This document shows positions 27,128-40,124 of a stretch of 64,000 bases of DNA, one piece after another. Made by a program: the position numbers and the translations under genes. The notes beneath the pieces are model-generated. The model did no database searches. It was not told where the DNA came from and saw nothing but the letters and a program-made list of their open reading frames with translations. Source of the stretch: Sitta carolinensis (lineage: Eukaryota > Chordata > Aves > Passeriformes > Sittidae); assembly GCA_032173965.1 (NCBI GenBank), contig JAVUNC010000005.1, forward strand, positions 44,068,501-44,132,500, given 5' to 3'. Position 1 is the first letter of the stretch. Every line of letters starts with the position of its first letter.

Positions 27128-27158
27128 TCTATCGATGTTGAGTCTGGCTTAAGGAAGC
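27128..27158 (-). other. CDK17: CDK17 5' UTR part of exon 2
   Basis: Thirty-one bases of untranslated leader lie between the intron 1 acceptor (TTTTGTTTTCAG, AG at 27160-27159) and the start codon. The ATG context on the minus strand is CGATAGAATGA, with G at -3 and A at +4, which is moderate. No ATG occurs in this stretch ahead of the main start. The leader is therefore exon 1 joined to these 31 bases. Confidence 0.85.
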
Positions 27159-28730
27159 CTGAAAACAAAAATAAATACAAAAAGTGAGAAAATAATTAGT
27201 TAACCAGAAAATGAAGTTTAATTGACTGACATAAAAATTCGGGAAGGCTTACAGAAAACATGGGCAATATGCAGGTTATACTTAATATCCTTAAAGCAAG
27301 ATTACTGGACTGAAGAAGAATGTTTTACAATTCAGTAATAAAGGAAACAGTCATCTGAAAATTTGCTGAGTGTGTGCTCTGTGGCCTCCTCCACAGCTCC
27401 AGTCTCTCTCATTAATCCCACTAAGCAGAAGTTGACTGCTCTTCTCTTTTTCAGCCCAATTTTTTATGATGAAAACTTACCAAACTCATCTATATTTCAC
27501 CCTTTTCACAAAGAGAAGAAGGGGATAATGCTGAAAGTCTTAAACACAAAAGCAGTTCTCAAACACCATCCAACCTAGGGAAATAGGACAGCCAGGATCT
27601 GGTAACAATGGCTAGAACAGATGTTTCTCTTAAGAGTCAAGCAGTAGGATGGAACTAGGAGCTAAGCAGAAGGCACTTTCTCCCTGGAAATTTGTAAACA
27701 AACAAACCATAATAACAAAGGTCCAGATCAATAAACACACTGCCACAAGTCTGAGCTGGTAAGTGAACTTCGTGGTGTGCCATACGTATGCCCTTGCATA
27801 ACAAGAGCCATAGTTCTGTCTTTCCTCGCTCCATATAGACAGTTCACCCTTGATGTTATTTCCCAATAACTTGTTTGTCTGCTCATAGCCTCCAAGAATC
27901 ACACATGCAGTGTTCAATACAAGCACAGCATACTGAAATCTGAAACACTCATATATTTTTCCCCCCATCAGCTTCTTTGCCTTCCAAAATTCGTAATTCA
28001 CGTACAAAATCAAATTTCCCTCAATGTTCTAAACAAAGAAATGCAAGAAGTAATATGTCAAAGATCCACATTTAATAACAAATAGTGAACACAATTACTT
28101 TTATATTGACAGCGTCTCTTTAAGTATACACATTTCAACTGCGGAACTTACTCTTTTTTAAGCTGATTCATAATCAAAAGGAGAACAAATTGGTAGAACA
28201 AATCTGAAAGTGGCTGCTGGTGGTAGGAGAATGCATACATAGGCTAAACTTTCACAAGACTAGATTGTGTAGGACAGCAAGTAACACATTAGGGATGTAT
28301 AAAAGAAGACCTTTGGGATATGAGCTCCAAAGTCTGAGACGAACAGTAAAATCATTGGCAATGCAACAGCTGCATCCAAGGGGAAAGAGATGGATTACAA
28401 AACAGGGTAACTAACATATTAGACAATCACAGATACTATAAAGCAGATTAGTCACGCAGTGGGTACAGACAGACAGGAAATAAAATATACTGCTATAGAT
28501 ATAGTTAAGTCAGCAGTTTCTAAACTGCCCCTTTAATGCATTGCAGTATGTGCAATAAAGCCACACCTTAATATGAATAATTTCACTCTCTCTCACTCAA
28601 AAGCAGAATATTCTTATTGTTAAGAAAACTGCATTCAGAGAGCATTCCAAAGAGAACATTTACTTTTCCTGTTCAGGACCAGGCTAAAAAGATCCTACTT
28701 GAAACCGGTTTATTTCTGCATTCAAACTTT

Positions 28731-28746
28731 AAAAAAAAAAAAAAAA
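28731..28746. repeat. A16 homopolymer
   Basis: This is an uninterrupted run of 16 A in intron 1, followed by TAAAATT. No recognisable element body lies upstream of it. Confidence 0.85.
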
Positions 28747-31700
28747 TAAAATTGCCCATATTTATCTAAAAAGGCCAATTTTGTAAAAAATTTGGAAGGA
28801 CACATCATTTATATGTAGTTTTAATCAATTCTCCCATGATGTTTTTTGAAACCTGCATCTTCCTACGTGTATTCCCAAAAAAGGATGCATGCAATTTTTA
28901 GCTATGTAATGCCCTAAAGCTACCTGACAGCACAACGATTTCTTTCCAATTTTCCACTTGCGAAGTAACTGAAAAAACAGGTGCCTTTAAAGGGAAATAG
29001 GTTGTTCCTGGCTTTTAATCCTGCAAGTACTTAAGTCTACACTATTTTTTAATAAAAAAGAAGGTCTACTAGTGAAGAACATTACATATAAATTAACAGA
29101 TACATGGATTAGAAAATCCAATAAACATTCTAAATCTCAAGCTAAATAAAAAACCCCAAAGTATTTTGTTAACTATAATTGCAAAATTTCTCCTTTCATG
29201 GGAGGGTTTAATGGAGTAATGAAGTAACATTTTTGCTAACATATGGAATTAATTCATGGCTTGATTTTCAAATAATTTAACAGTAAAAAGGCAAGGAGTG
29301 GGAATCCACATGCGACAGAATGTTTTCTTCTATTTAAATGTATTTCAGCTTATTAAAGAAAAAGATGCTCACCGATATGAAACCAAATTTTTCTCCCTTA
29401 AGGCACAAGTATTCTTGCTAGTTCAGAACTGTAAAGGAGGAAAAGAAAAAGTAAGAATTGACAACTGTCTATCACTTAGAAATGTCCTCTTTTTGACTTC
29501 TTTATTCTCATGGGCAAAGTTTCAGAACCTGCTCAATTTTGGAAGTTTAAGACAAGACATCAGTGGACAGAGCATTGAAAATATGACCTGTACAATCCAA
29601 AACTAACAGTGGTTCTCTAAAATGTCAGCAAAAAATTTTTTCACAAAAAATATTTTTTCTGATAAAAATTTTCTGATACTCATTTTCACCAGTTAATAGC
29701 AGATGCATACTTCTTATTTCCCCTTAACAGTAAATCTAATTTAAATCCAAAATGGAGTTACTTGATTAGTAATACATGTGTAGAAGCAATGTTTCCTCAA
29801 ATTCTTAATGACTGTGAGAAGAATAAAGTTATTTTTATATATTTAGTTTTAGAACAGAGCCACAGGCTTGACTATTCTATTCCGTAAATTTCTGTACTCT
29901 AAGTCATACCCAAATCAAGTATTTCAGATGTCACAGCAGATACATGCATACACTTGAATGCAACTAATGCAAATTCTAGTCTTCTGCAGACAGAATGAGG
30001 ACAAGCAATCTGATATGACACTATCTGATACAATCTACAAAAGAAGGCAGAGACATATTTTTTCAATCCTTATTCTGATATGAAATAAAGGAAGCAATAC
30101 TGTATTAAAGGAACTGCTGCTTCTTACAAACAAGCTGCAGTCTAAGCTTAAAAACCTGGTCTTTCTGTTCTTAAAAGTAATTCAAGTTAAGCTTTGAAAA
30201 CAATGTTGAAATTTACCTTTTCTGTTTTCCAACATTCTCTGTCATTAATTCACTTTACTAGTCTTAAACCCATCATCTTTTAAAAGTCATCTTTATAATA
30301 CAGTTCTGAAAACAAACTCAATTTTTTAAATTTATCCAGGTAAGATTAGATTTAAACAGGTGTGTTTTGCTTCACTTTCTCTGAATCACACCAATCCTTC
30401 CCATGATGCCTGAAGGACAGCATTTCTCATTTAGCACATACATATGTTCACAACACCCAGGCTGTACTGCAGACACAAAAGCACTTTGATTCCAAAGCAG
30501 TAACTCAGCTAGATTTTGCACTCATGTATTCACCAAAATTCAGAGGTCTTACACTGCTAATGGCTAACATTCTCAAAAGCCCTTCCACTTGCTTCAATTT
30601 CCCAGACTCTTGGTTTCTTCGAAGTTAAAAAAGTAAGGCATTAAGATCTTCATACACAATTACTATGCATGCTTAATTCTTGTAAGTTTAAATGAATAGA
30701 GTTAAAATTTTCAAAACAAATAAAGCTATTTAACGGCTTAAATTTTAAGCTGTAATTAATAAGTCAGTTTTTTCATGACTGTCACAAATAACTAAAGATT
30801 TTGCTGATACAAAGCCCTTTAAAGTCAAAGGGAACCTGTCCTTCAATTAGCTTTGGATCAGTCTAAGTGCTGACTCCCGTTTCCCTAAGTTATATTGCAT
30901 CGAGGTTCATCTACATAGAGATAACCCATTTTGAAATTACTTTCCCACTTAGCTAGATATTGAAGTTGCAACCAGACTATTTTTACGGCTGCTTTACAAG
31001 GCGGTAGGTATTTTCCAAACATCTAAAGGCAGTTCTTGTTCTGGAAAACTCATCTGTAAGACAACGGCTGAAGTGGGAGGAAAGGAGAGGATTAGAAACC
31101 TTACCTAACAGCAAGAGCAACATGCGTGGCCCTTAAAGAAGGGTTAGCAAACTAAAGCCCAGGCACAAGGCACCAAAGAAAACAGCTAACAGTTCTTTCT
31201 TTATATGAACTCCTTGTGTCAGAAAGAGAGGTCTGAAAAACTCAAGAGTGCTGCAAATGGTATTAATTACAAATACAAATATCAAACACCTGTCAAGGAT
31301 ATTGTCCCCTTATTCTAAAAAGAAAACCAGCTTTTCCACTATGTTAAACTGTTCTCGATCTACTTGAATTTAAAAAATAAACACAACCATTAACATCAGT
31401 ATGTTGCACATCAAATACAGAGCAGACTATTAATTACACTGATGAGAAATATATGGATAATTTATCCAAGATAACAAACAACCAGTTTGAGCACTCATAA
31501 AATTCACATATAGTACAGATGTACCTCCTTACAATCACAATCCTACTCTACAAAAATGGATTACAAACATGGAATTTTAGTCATTGTATCTGTTTTTTGT
31601 ATCTTTCTCAACTCACATTTGTTCACATCAGTGAAAAAAAGTTTCTACTGCATTTTTCCACACCTGGCCTTTGGAAGCAACATGAGACTGGTCAACTAGA

Positions 31701-32271
31701 CTATCTCGTCAGAGCACAGCTACTTTAAAAATTAGCTTTATGCTTTTGGGGTCAAACAACTGACATTGTACAGATATAAACGACACCTGACAAACAAGGC
31801 CTTTTCTACTGATGAAAGAAAACCTGTGAAGTCAAATACCTCAGCTTAGTCTGACCTCCCCAGTGCAAAAAGGGCAAAAGGACTCTCACAGCTTTTTCCT
31901 TTATGAACAATATTCAATATGGAACTAAATTTTCTGAGTGAAGCCCTTTTTTATGTACTTATAGAATCACAGACAAATAATTACTCAAAATTAGAGGTAC
32001 AAAGGTATTTAAAAATAACTTCTTATCTGAAGATAGTTTTACTAGTCAATATATGCAAATAGGCTCCTCCCTAAGTGAATGAGAGCATCTATATTCAGCT
32101 CCTGATCTAGATCATCAACTGGAAGAACGACTCCAAAGAGAGGAAATATATGGAAATTACCCTGTCCTAATTTAGTTTTACCTATGAATACTTTTCCTTA
32201 TCTTCACCCCCCCCTCCCAATCCCTTTGCCTTTAAAGAATAACGAAGGACATAAATTAGTGCAAGGAGTTT

Positions 32272-32282
32272 GGGGGGGGGGG
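32272..32282. repeat. G11 homopolymer
   Basis: Eleven consecutive G, flanked by T-rich sequence. A C-rich run (CACCCCCCCCCTCCC) lies about 60 bp upstream, so the two could pair as an inverted G/C tract. Confidence 0.8.
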
Positions 32283-35200
32283 TTTAATTAATCTTTTAAG
32301 CAAAAAATATATATTGAACATTACTACACACATATTTAACTATGCTACTGGTACAGAATTTAAAACGCTGAAAACCACCAAATTTGCCCAAAAGATCAAA
32401 TTTTGCCGTCCTTTTTTTCATATCCTATGCTTATCTTTTTTGTCTGGACTCAAAAAGCTTTACTTAGGTAACCACAGCAAGTTTACATTCTTTAAAATGT
32501 AGACATGTATTCACTCCCACGCAGACCCAAGCAATATCAAACAGCAAAATCAACAGAGATGTACTATTTGATAGATCTCCCTGGATTAGATATGTCGTAG
32601 TGATTAATAACTCCATGTTAATTATCAAAGGCTCTGTTCTCTCAACTGCCAAGTGAAAAAACACAGTATGAGTCTGGTTAAATTGGCTGACATTTAAGCC
32701 AAGAAAACAAATGAGCTGACTGGTAAAGCCTCTACACTTGCTGTCAGACCCATAAACTGAAAGCCTCTTTTCTATTGAAGGAGAAGGCAAAAACTGAAAG
32801 GTTACATGGATATAGTATACATAGTGTGACAGAACTTCAGATCTCAAAAGAGGTAATGAGCACTGGAAACCAAAAGCAATGTCTGTAATTTTTTGAGCTT
32901 TGATTAATAATTATAAAGCCTTAATAAAGCATTCAGGAAAAAAATATTTTTAAAAAAGTTATGCACACAAAGCTTGCTGCTCCCTAATACTCAGATTATT
33001 TTAGCAACAGATTTACACTGCTGCACCATCACTTCTGAGCCAATCTTCCTCAGTCTTGCAAACAAGCAAGTCTTTGGAAGAACATTAAGCAGAAAACTCC
33101 TTCTAGGTTCAAGAAGACAATGTTGGTTCTAAGACTGAAAAGCATCTGAAATCTTTTGTGAGACTGAGAAATTTTGTCAATAAAAGGCGCAGTTTTCAAG
33201 GCTGCTTTGTTTTTTTTCCATCACAGTTCAGGCACCAAATCAAACAATCTCATACCAAAGAACCTTCTCCCAAACTCCAGTAGCTCTCAGCCCACCACCT
33301 GTCCTCTAAGCATCTGAACTCCCACACCAGAGCCTTCAACATTTTCTTCTTATTGTGCTAACAAAAGAGTTTTATTTACAGCCTGAGACCTAAGGCAATG
33401 AAAAGCTTTCAACTTACTTCGATGTTCTTGAATTAAGCACTAAGAGACAAAGACATCAGAGCAATATAAATTGAAATAGAAAGACACACCTGTTTGGATG
33501 AACAAAGAACAAGGCTACAAGTTTCTAAGCAAGGTAAAAAAACCAGTTTGGCCTTTTTCTCTTAGAACAGAAATTAGTTGCACTGGGAAAGGTGTTGGAG
33601 AAACCTTCTGATGGCCTGCCTGGAAATTAGCCAACAAGTGAGAACTCATCCCAGGAAAAAAACTTTGTAATTGTTTGTATACATTCTGTATAGCATGAAC
33701 ACAAAAAAACCCCTCCCATCTAGCAATCCAGAAAGGTCTGACAGTAAAACCAATCAGGTAAATGTAAAATCAAACCCTTCCACAATTACTGTGTGTACAG
33801 CTCCATCCCTAAAAATAATATCGAAGAGCCATGAACGGTTTAAAAACATACAACTTTGGATGCATTTCTCTTACACTTCTATGTACATGCAGAAGACAAA
33901 AAAATTCCCAAGTGAGGAAAAACAAACTCTTTCACAGTAATTGATGGTTTCTTTTTGAAAATTTTTTTCTTAAGGAAGAATGACATAGCAACACAGGAAG
34001 AGTTTTCACTTAGTGAATTAAGAGACCAATAAGCATCATGGTACAGAACACATTCTACAGTACTGATGACCTATATCTATTTTTTTCTATCAAATAACAG
34101 GCCACATAGAAGATCTGACACACAGAAGGAATTACAGAGACACAAAACAAGGCATTAAGAAAAAAAATGGTATGATAAAACTGACACGTTTGAGACATTT
34201 AATGCCTAATATTTATCAGTCTTTTCTGTATTCTGTGGTTTTCTAAAGATTTCTGACGATAACAGTACTGTCAATGGTATAACTACTATTCCTGAAATAA
34301 CAGAGACATAGAATACCTTGGTGACAACTAAGAAAGCAACTACTGACAGAAAAAACGGCCTAAAACAGGCTGAGTAAGTTTAATGGCTCCACTGAGATAT
34401 TTCAAAGGTAATCCAAAGGAGCAGTAAAGTCATTCTTGCAATAAATAATCTTTGAACTATGGTTCAAAAATTTGTTTGAATATGAACAACTTTCACCGAA
34501 ACTTATAAACTTCTCGGATTTGGTATTTTTTAAAAACTTACAAATTATTTTATTTTCTTCCCTTCTCCAATCCTGTCACTGGTACAACTTCAGAGATTCC
34601 TCAGTAACAGAAGATCTCTGAACAGTAAGTCATTTACAGCATTTTCCTGCTGTATTAATTTTTACATAGCAGTCAAGAGTGTCCCAGCATGGCACCAATT
34701 TGTTCTGTTACAGCATTCAGACAAATGTTGCTATGTCTGTCTGAAGTGCTCATGCTGACATTTAATGGTCAACTGAATATGCACACATGGATCACTTCAG
34801 TATGCACTGCCAAGGGTACTAAACATGTAAGACACTATTCATAATGCAAATGATTATTTAGCTGACAACCTGGGAAAGAAAGAAGAGTTTTAACATATGT
34901 TTTGCCAAGCAGCCTTGCAAATAGCTGTGCTGGCAACAAGGTGGTGGCAGTAAGCCCTACAAGGCAGAGAGGAAAGTGTGTGGCTGCTTAAGCCAATTCA
35001 GTACCTCCACCAAAGCAGAGTACTGATCATTAGTGCACATCAAATCCAAGGTAAGACTGTCCTTACAGGGAGCACTATAATAGAACTGTTGTGTACCTGA
35101 AAAAATGTCTGAAAAACTGTGGTTTTACCAAAAGCCTATTTAGCTTAGCTAAACAAAAACCTGGGATCTGAAATAAAAGCAATCTGTGAACACAGTAAAT

Positions 35201-35339
35201 GACAACAGCAAATACTGTTAAGGGAAGATGACAGGGGAAAATAACAAATGGACAGGAAATAAAGTAAAGCACAAGAGCCTTCTAGTGCAACAGGTTCTGG
35301 CCACTACGATTAACTACATGCAGACGACTCTTCTGTCTT

Positions 35340-35365
35340 ACCAACATCCTGCACCAACATCCTGC
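35340..35365. repeat. Tandem duplication of ACCAACATCCTGC
   Basis: Two perfect adjacent copies of a 13-bp unit in intron 1. This looks like a simple replication-slippage duplication. Confidence 0.8.
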
Positions 35366-36904
35366 TTCCAAATTAAGTCTCAACAGGTGACAGTGTAACA
35401 GCAGGTATTTTTCAGGGTTCAAGAAGCCAGGGACAAGAAGAAATAGGTACAACTTTATTTAAACGTACAAAACAATGCAACTGCCCGACATCAAGCTGTC
35501 AGAGCTGTCACTGTTGGCTCAAGAACAAGAACCCTACATGGAGACTAACAGACATGACGTCTAAAGATATCACTTTCATTATCACTCGATCTTCCTTTTC
35601 TCTGCCTGAGCAGATCATTCTTCCCTGGGCGTCTTACACACACGATCTTACATGCTGCACTTCCTCCAAGTAACTGAGGCTGTCCTGACAAAGATTCTGA
35701 TTCTGAAACTAAACAGAGCAATGAAATTACCACGACTTAATCTGGGTGACTCCAGTTAATCAGTTTGAGAGGCCACTCCCCTTCCAGAGTGAGCAAACAG
35801 TCTAGCACATCAAAGGACGCTTACTCAAACTTCACATTACCTCCTTTTAGTATAAACAATTCTCTACCTGAAGGTATCCAAGCAATTTTTCTGGACCTTG
35901 AACAGAGACCAGAGAAAGATTAAGAAACAACAAAAAAAGGTTATATAGAACTGAGTCAGTGACAGTACTTCATCTTGACTCAGTAGAGGAGACAAACAGC
36001 AACCACTAAAAAGAAAACTGTGTCTCTGCAACTAAATGTCAGACCAATAAGACACTATTAGTATATAGGAAACCTTGAAAAGTAACAAGTATTAATGTCA
36101 GTCAATAACATTAAATTGGATATGACTAATTCGGAAGCACAACCCGAAGGACATGTAGTCTTCAAATTTAGTTTTAATAGAATTATTGAAAGGTAACTGT
36201 GACTAATGCCAGGCAAGCAACACTGGTTCCATTAACAAAACAAGAATTTCTCTAAGATCCTCCTGCAAGCTACATTTTAAAGGCAGAGTAAGGACAGATG
36301 GATATTTTACTATAAAATTTCTGTGAAGAAACAGTGAAAGAAAGAATCAAACATGATGTACAGAATAGTGTTTCCAAATATATATTTGTGCTGGGCAGAC
36401 ACATTTGCCCCCTTTTGTTTCTCAGGCAGAAGAAAGAAGTGAAATTTTATATTTATCTTCAAAACAATTTCTTCCAAACTATAAACACTATCATTCTTCT
36501 GCTGTTAGAGCCTAATGTTTATACAGTCCCATCTTGGCAAGGACAAACAGTGAGCCAAACCCTCACACCGCAAACTACTTTCCACTCTGGGTGTTAACTG
36601 TGTTGAAGAGGCTGATATTGCTATTAATGTCAATGATCTGGATAAAGTTTCCAAACTATAAGATTTGTCTCACCAACAGAAAATGCTTTATGAAGAGGTA
36701 AATTTAAAGTTTTGCCTCTACACAGACTCAAATTCCCTACAGAATCTTACTTCAGCATCACATAATATTATGCTCTAATAAAGATCAGTAAGTTTTTCAC
36801 TTTGAGAAGTACTGAAGCATTTTTGCTGTAAAACTCCAGGAGAGAAAAGAAGAACCAGATTATAATGTCACCAGATGACACAACTCTAAAATCAGTGAAG
36901 TGAA

Positions 36905-37200
36905 AATCATAGAATGGCTTGGGTTGGAAGAGACCCTCAAAGGTCACCCAGTCTAACATCCCTGCAATAAAGAGACCTCTTCAACTAGACCAATCTGCTC
37001 AGAGCCCTGAGCAACGTGACTGTGCATTTCCAGGGATGGAGTATCTACCCCCTCCCGGGCAAACTGCTCCAGTATTTATCCACACACGGCATAAAATTTA
37101 TTCCTTTAATCTAGTCTGAATCTACTTTCTTTTAGTTTAAAACCATTACCCATCGTCCTACCAACAACAGGCTCAAGGACAATTTTGGACCACTATCCCG
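36905..37200 (-). mobile_element. CR1 LINE fragment, 3' end, minus orientation
   Basis: Read on the plus strand it begins AATCATAGAATGGCTTGGG, continues with GGTTGGAAGAGACCC, then motifs such as GCTCAGAGCCCTGAGCAACG and CCAGGGATGGAGTATC, and ends near AAACCATTACCCATCGTCCT. This is the reverse complement of the avian CR1 3' region. It is in the same orientation as CDK17 transcription. Both the coding remnant and the 3' UTR are heavily decayed. The left end as drawn is sharp; the right end is approximate because similarity fades. Confidence 0.88.
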
Positions 37201-39465
37201 CTACAATGGAAGAAATGGCAAATTCCTTCTTCCCTCTCCTACTACATTCCCTCAGCAACTTTGTTCCCATAATGCTTTTTTCTTTCTGGAATCTATGTGC
37301 CGGGATGAAGAGACACAGAGACAATCCATACTAAAGCAGCGCTAACATTCAAAAGTAATAAGCCAAGTTTAAGAGCAACAGATGTTACCTTAGTAATTTT
37401 TAAAAAAAAATTATTTACTTTGGTTTGTTAGCCTCCATTGGAACACCTTTGTTGTTTTTTTCTCCTCTGTACTCAACCCTTAAATTTACAGTATTTACCC
37501 TCAATATACAAAGTCCAACTGATGTCATCAGTCATCTCAGAGAGTAGAAGACCATGTTTTGACCGATATAAAAGAAGGCCTGTTTCTTTAAAAGTTTAGA
37601 ACAGACTTCTCTTTCACCAAACTACTGTTTCTATGTCAAGTACTTGAGCTGATTTTGAATTACACAGTTCAACAGCCTTGGAAAACAGTATTCTTTGGCC
37701 AAAATACTCTTTAAAATAATATTACATGCATTCTAAGGGAAGCTTGTATTTGCATTACCACCCAGGTATGCTGCCTTTCAACATACCAAAGCATGCTGAA
37801 AAGTAACCAGAAATCTTCCCACTACAGTTTATTTCCTTTTGGTAACTAGTATCCATAAGCCTGAAATCAAACAGCCCAAGAAGCTTCTAGTTTTCACTTG
37901 TAGCACTTGTAATTCAGACTTATAGCTTTACTTTCTTTAAAATTAATCTACATTACTATTTAATAAAAGGGAACCCAAGAAAAGGCCTTCAAAAGGACCA
38001 GCCATCCGTCTTGTTAGTAAAGCATAAAATAATCAGATACTACCATACTGAAATTTAAGTTGTGCATCTTGAATACAATTTCAGCACAACACCTGGAAAC
38101 AACATCTATCTTTAAAGTAAATACAACAAGCTGAGAGTTTTTATTATGAAAAACTAACTACACCTGCTCTTAAAGAAGGTTTCTTGTCTAAAACCCCAAA
38201 CCTTTAAGATTCTAATTATGTAATTATTTCACTCTTACATTCTGATTAAAAGAATAAAAATCTGCCAGACTGTTGCCATGAAGTGAGGCTCAATTTTTTA
38301 TCTCCCTGGACTCTTATCTTCTTAATATACTTTTATAACAAGACTTAAGAATGAAACTTCTCATCAGCTGAATGGTAAACCAGAATGGTGGAGCTTCTAT
38401 TAGTAGAGGCACTACTACTGTTTACTGAAGTAAACTCTAGGCTTGCTTCACAGAGAATACATACGTGCAGTTAGGAAATTTTATGCTTGTGTTTGGTAGC
38501 AGTAAACAAACCTTGATAGTTACAAAGAAATAGTGGTTTTAAGGAAGGCCAGGTCATAGCAACCATACGATAGGGAAATAAAAAACGGAATTATCTGTCT
38601 ACTGAACTATGCACACTTGTTTCTGTTGAACTGCTGACATGCACTCTCCTTTCTGCCATTTCTGATTTTAATCATACGAAATAAACTGATGGATTGCAGT
38701 CCAACCAATATGCCACCAAAAGGTATATTGTATATATTCATACAGCAAAATGAACTCATATTTTTCTTCCCAACATGGTTCATGTTATATAGGTACTATC
38801 TGTAACAGTAATCCTCTAGGCCTTACCATTTCTTGCATCAGAATGACTCAGTGGAACAAGCCATCCCCCTTGAATTGTGCTGGAACACGCCATACCCCTT
38901 GAACTGTGCTGGAATTGAGCACAAATGTTAGGTTCTATTTCCAGATCTTGTTACTTTAGAAGTATTAAATTGAGAAATTTCACCTTAAAAAATACTACTG
39001 TCAACTATATCAGTTGTCTGGATTAATCTCATGGACTCTTTTAAAAAAAATATTATTATTATTGTAATTTCAAACAATTGGGACAATCTCACTGCTCTAA
39101 GTTTATTGGGATATTTGTATCTTTTATTCCACATCACTGCTGAAACTCAGAACAGCGTTTCTCCAAGGTCCATCTCTGAACCCAGTATGTCCCTAACACA
39201 GGTTATAAGGAACACTTCTTGAAGGGATTTTTAACAGGGTATTGAAATAATCTTTAGATATAATTCCTAGCTCTTCAGAATACTTGTTATTGTCTCTACA
39301 GTTCAGATTCTTTTTTCACTATGATGACTACAGATTGTAAGACACCAACATTTACGTTTTTAAATTCAGTTGGAAATAGAATTCCCCACAGAACTAAAAC
39401 AATGCCACAATACAGCAAGATAATGAACATTAACAAAAATCCTTTCAGAAATTTTGAAAAGTTGT
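37201..39465 (-). other. CDK17: CDK17 intron 1 between two CR1 copies
   Basis: AT-rich sequence without a gene. The only structured item I see is a 29-bp tandem duplication at 38852-38909. An (ATT)n stretch of four units lies near 39050. Confidence 0.75.
38852..38909. repeat. 29-bp tandem duplication
   Basis: Two adjacent 29-bp units, TGGAACAAGCCATCCCCCTT... and TGGAACACGCCATACCCCTT..., both ending TGTGC, differ at about four positions. A third copy begins (TGGAA) at 38910 and breaks off. This is a small, diverged minisatellite-like duplication. Confidence 0.75.
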
Positions 39466-40124
39466 TTTGAGAGCAGCCATGATGAGAAGAACTTGGGGGT
39501 GTGGGTGAATGAGAGGCTCAGTAAGTTGTGTACTTATTGCACTTGTGCAATAAGTCAATGTGCACTTACAGCTCAGAGTGGCCAGCAAGGCAAGGCAAGA
39601 GATTTTTGCCCTCTGCTCTGCTCTGATGAGACCTCACCTGGAGTGCTGCATCCAGCTCTGAGGCCCCTATCACAAGGAAGATGTGGACTTTTAAAACATG
39701 TCCAGTGAAGGGTCACCAAGATGGCCAGAGGGCTGGAATCCCTCTCCTAGTAGGAAAGACAGAGAAGAGAAGGCTCTGAAGAGGCCTTTTAGCACCTTCC
39801 AGTACCTAAAAGGGGCCTATAAGAGAGGTGGAGAGGGACTTTCTAATGCTGGCATGTATTGATAGGGCAAGGGGGAATGACCTTATAGCTGAAAGAGGGC
39901 AGATTTAGGTTAAACACTCAGAAGAAATTCTTTACTTTAAGGGTGGTGAAGCACTAGAACTGGTTCTTCAAAGAACTTGTGGACCACCTCTGGAAGTGTT
40001 CAAGGCCAGGCAGGATGGGGCCTTGAGCAATCTGGTCTAAGACAAGGTGCTCCTGCCCATGGCACATGGGTTGGAACTAGGTGATCCTTAAGGTCTCTTC
40101 CAACCCAAACCATTCTATTACTCT
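39466..40124 (+). mobile_element. CR1 LINE fragment (ORF2 3' end plus 3' UTR), plus orientation
   Basis: It begins with GAGAAGAACTTGGGGGTGTG and GAATGAGAGGCTCAG, continues through GATGAGACCTCACCTGGAGT, and reaches the typical terminus GGTTGGAACTAGGTGATCC, TCTTCCAACCCAAACC, ATTCTATTACTCT. This order of motifs matches the last about 0.6 kb of avian CR1. It lies antisense to CDK17. A short GC-rich insertion or duplication near 39525-39560 (CTTATTGCACTTGTGCAATAAG) forms a dyad inside the element. Frames are broken, so it is inactive. Confidence 0.92.

Larger units (their letters stand above)
27159..36904 (-). other. CDK17: CDK17 intron 1, segment next to exon 2
   Basis: AT-rich intronic sequence. 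Apart from an A16 run at 28731-28746, a G11 run at 32272-32282 and a 13-bp tandem duplication at 35340-35365, I see no gene, RNA or interspersed repeat. The open frames are scattered and lack conserved composition. Confidence 0.8.

Noticed and set aside
39454..39708. 84-codon plus-strand frame
   Set aside because: It is a fragment of decayed CR1 reverse-transcriptase-region sequence with downstream frame breaks.
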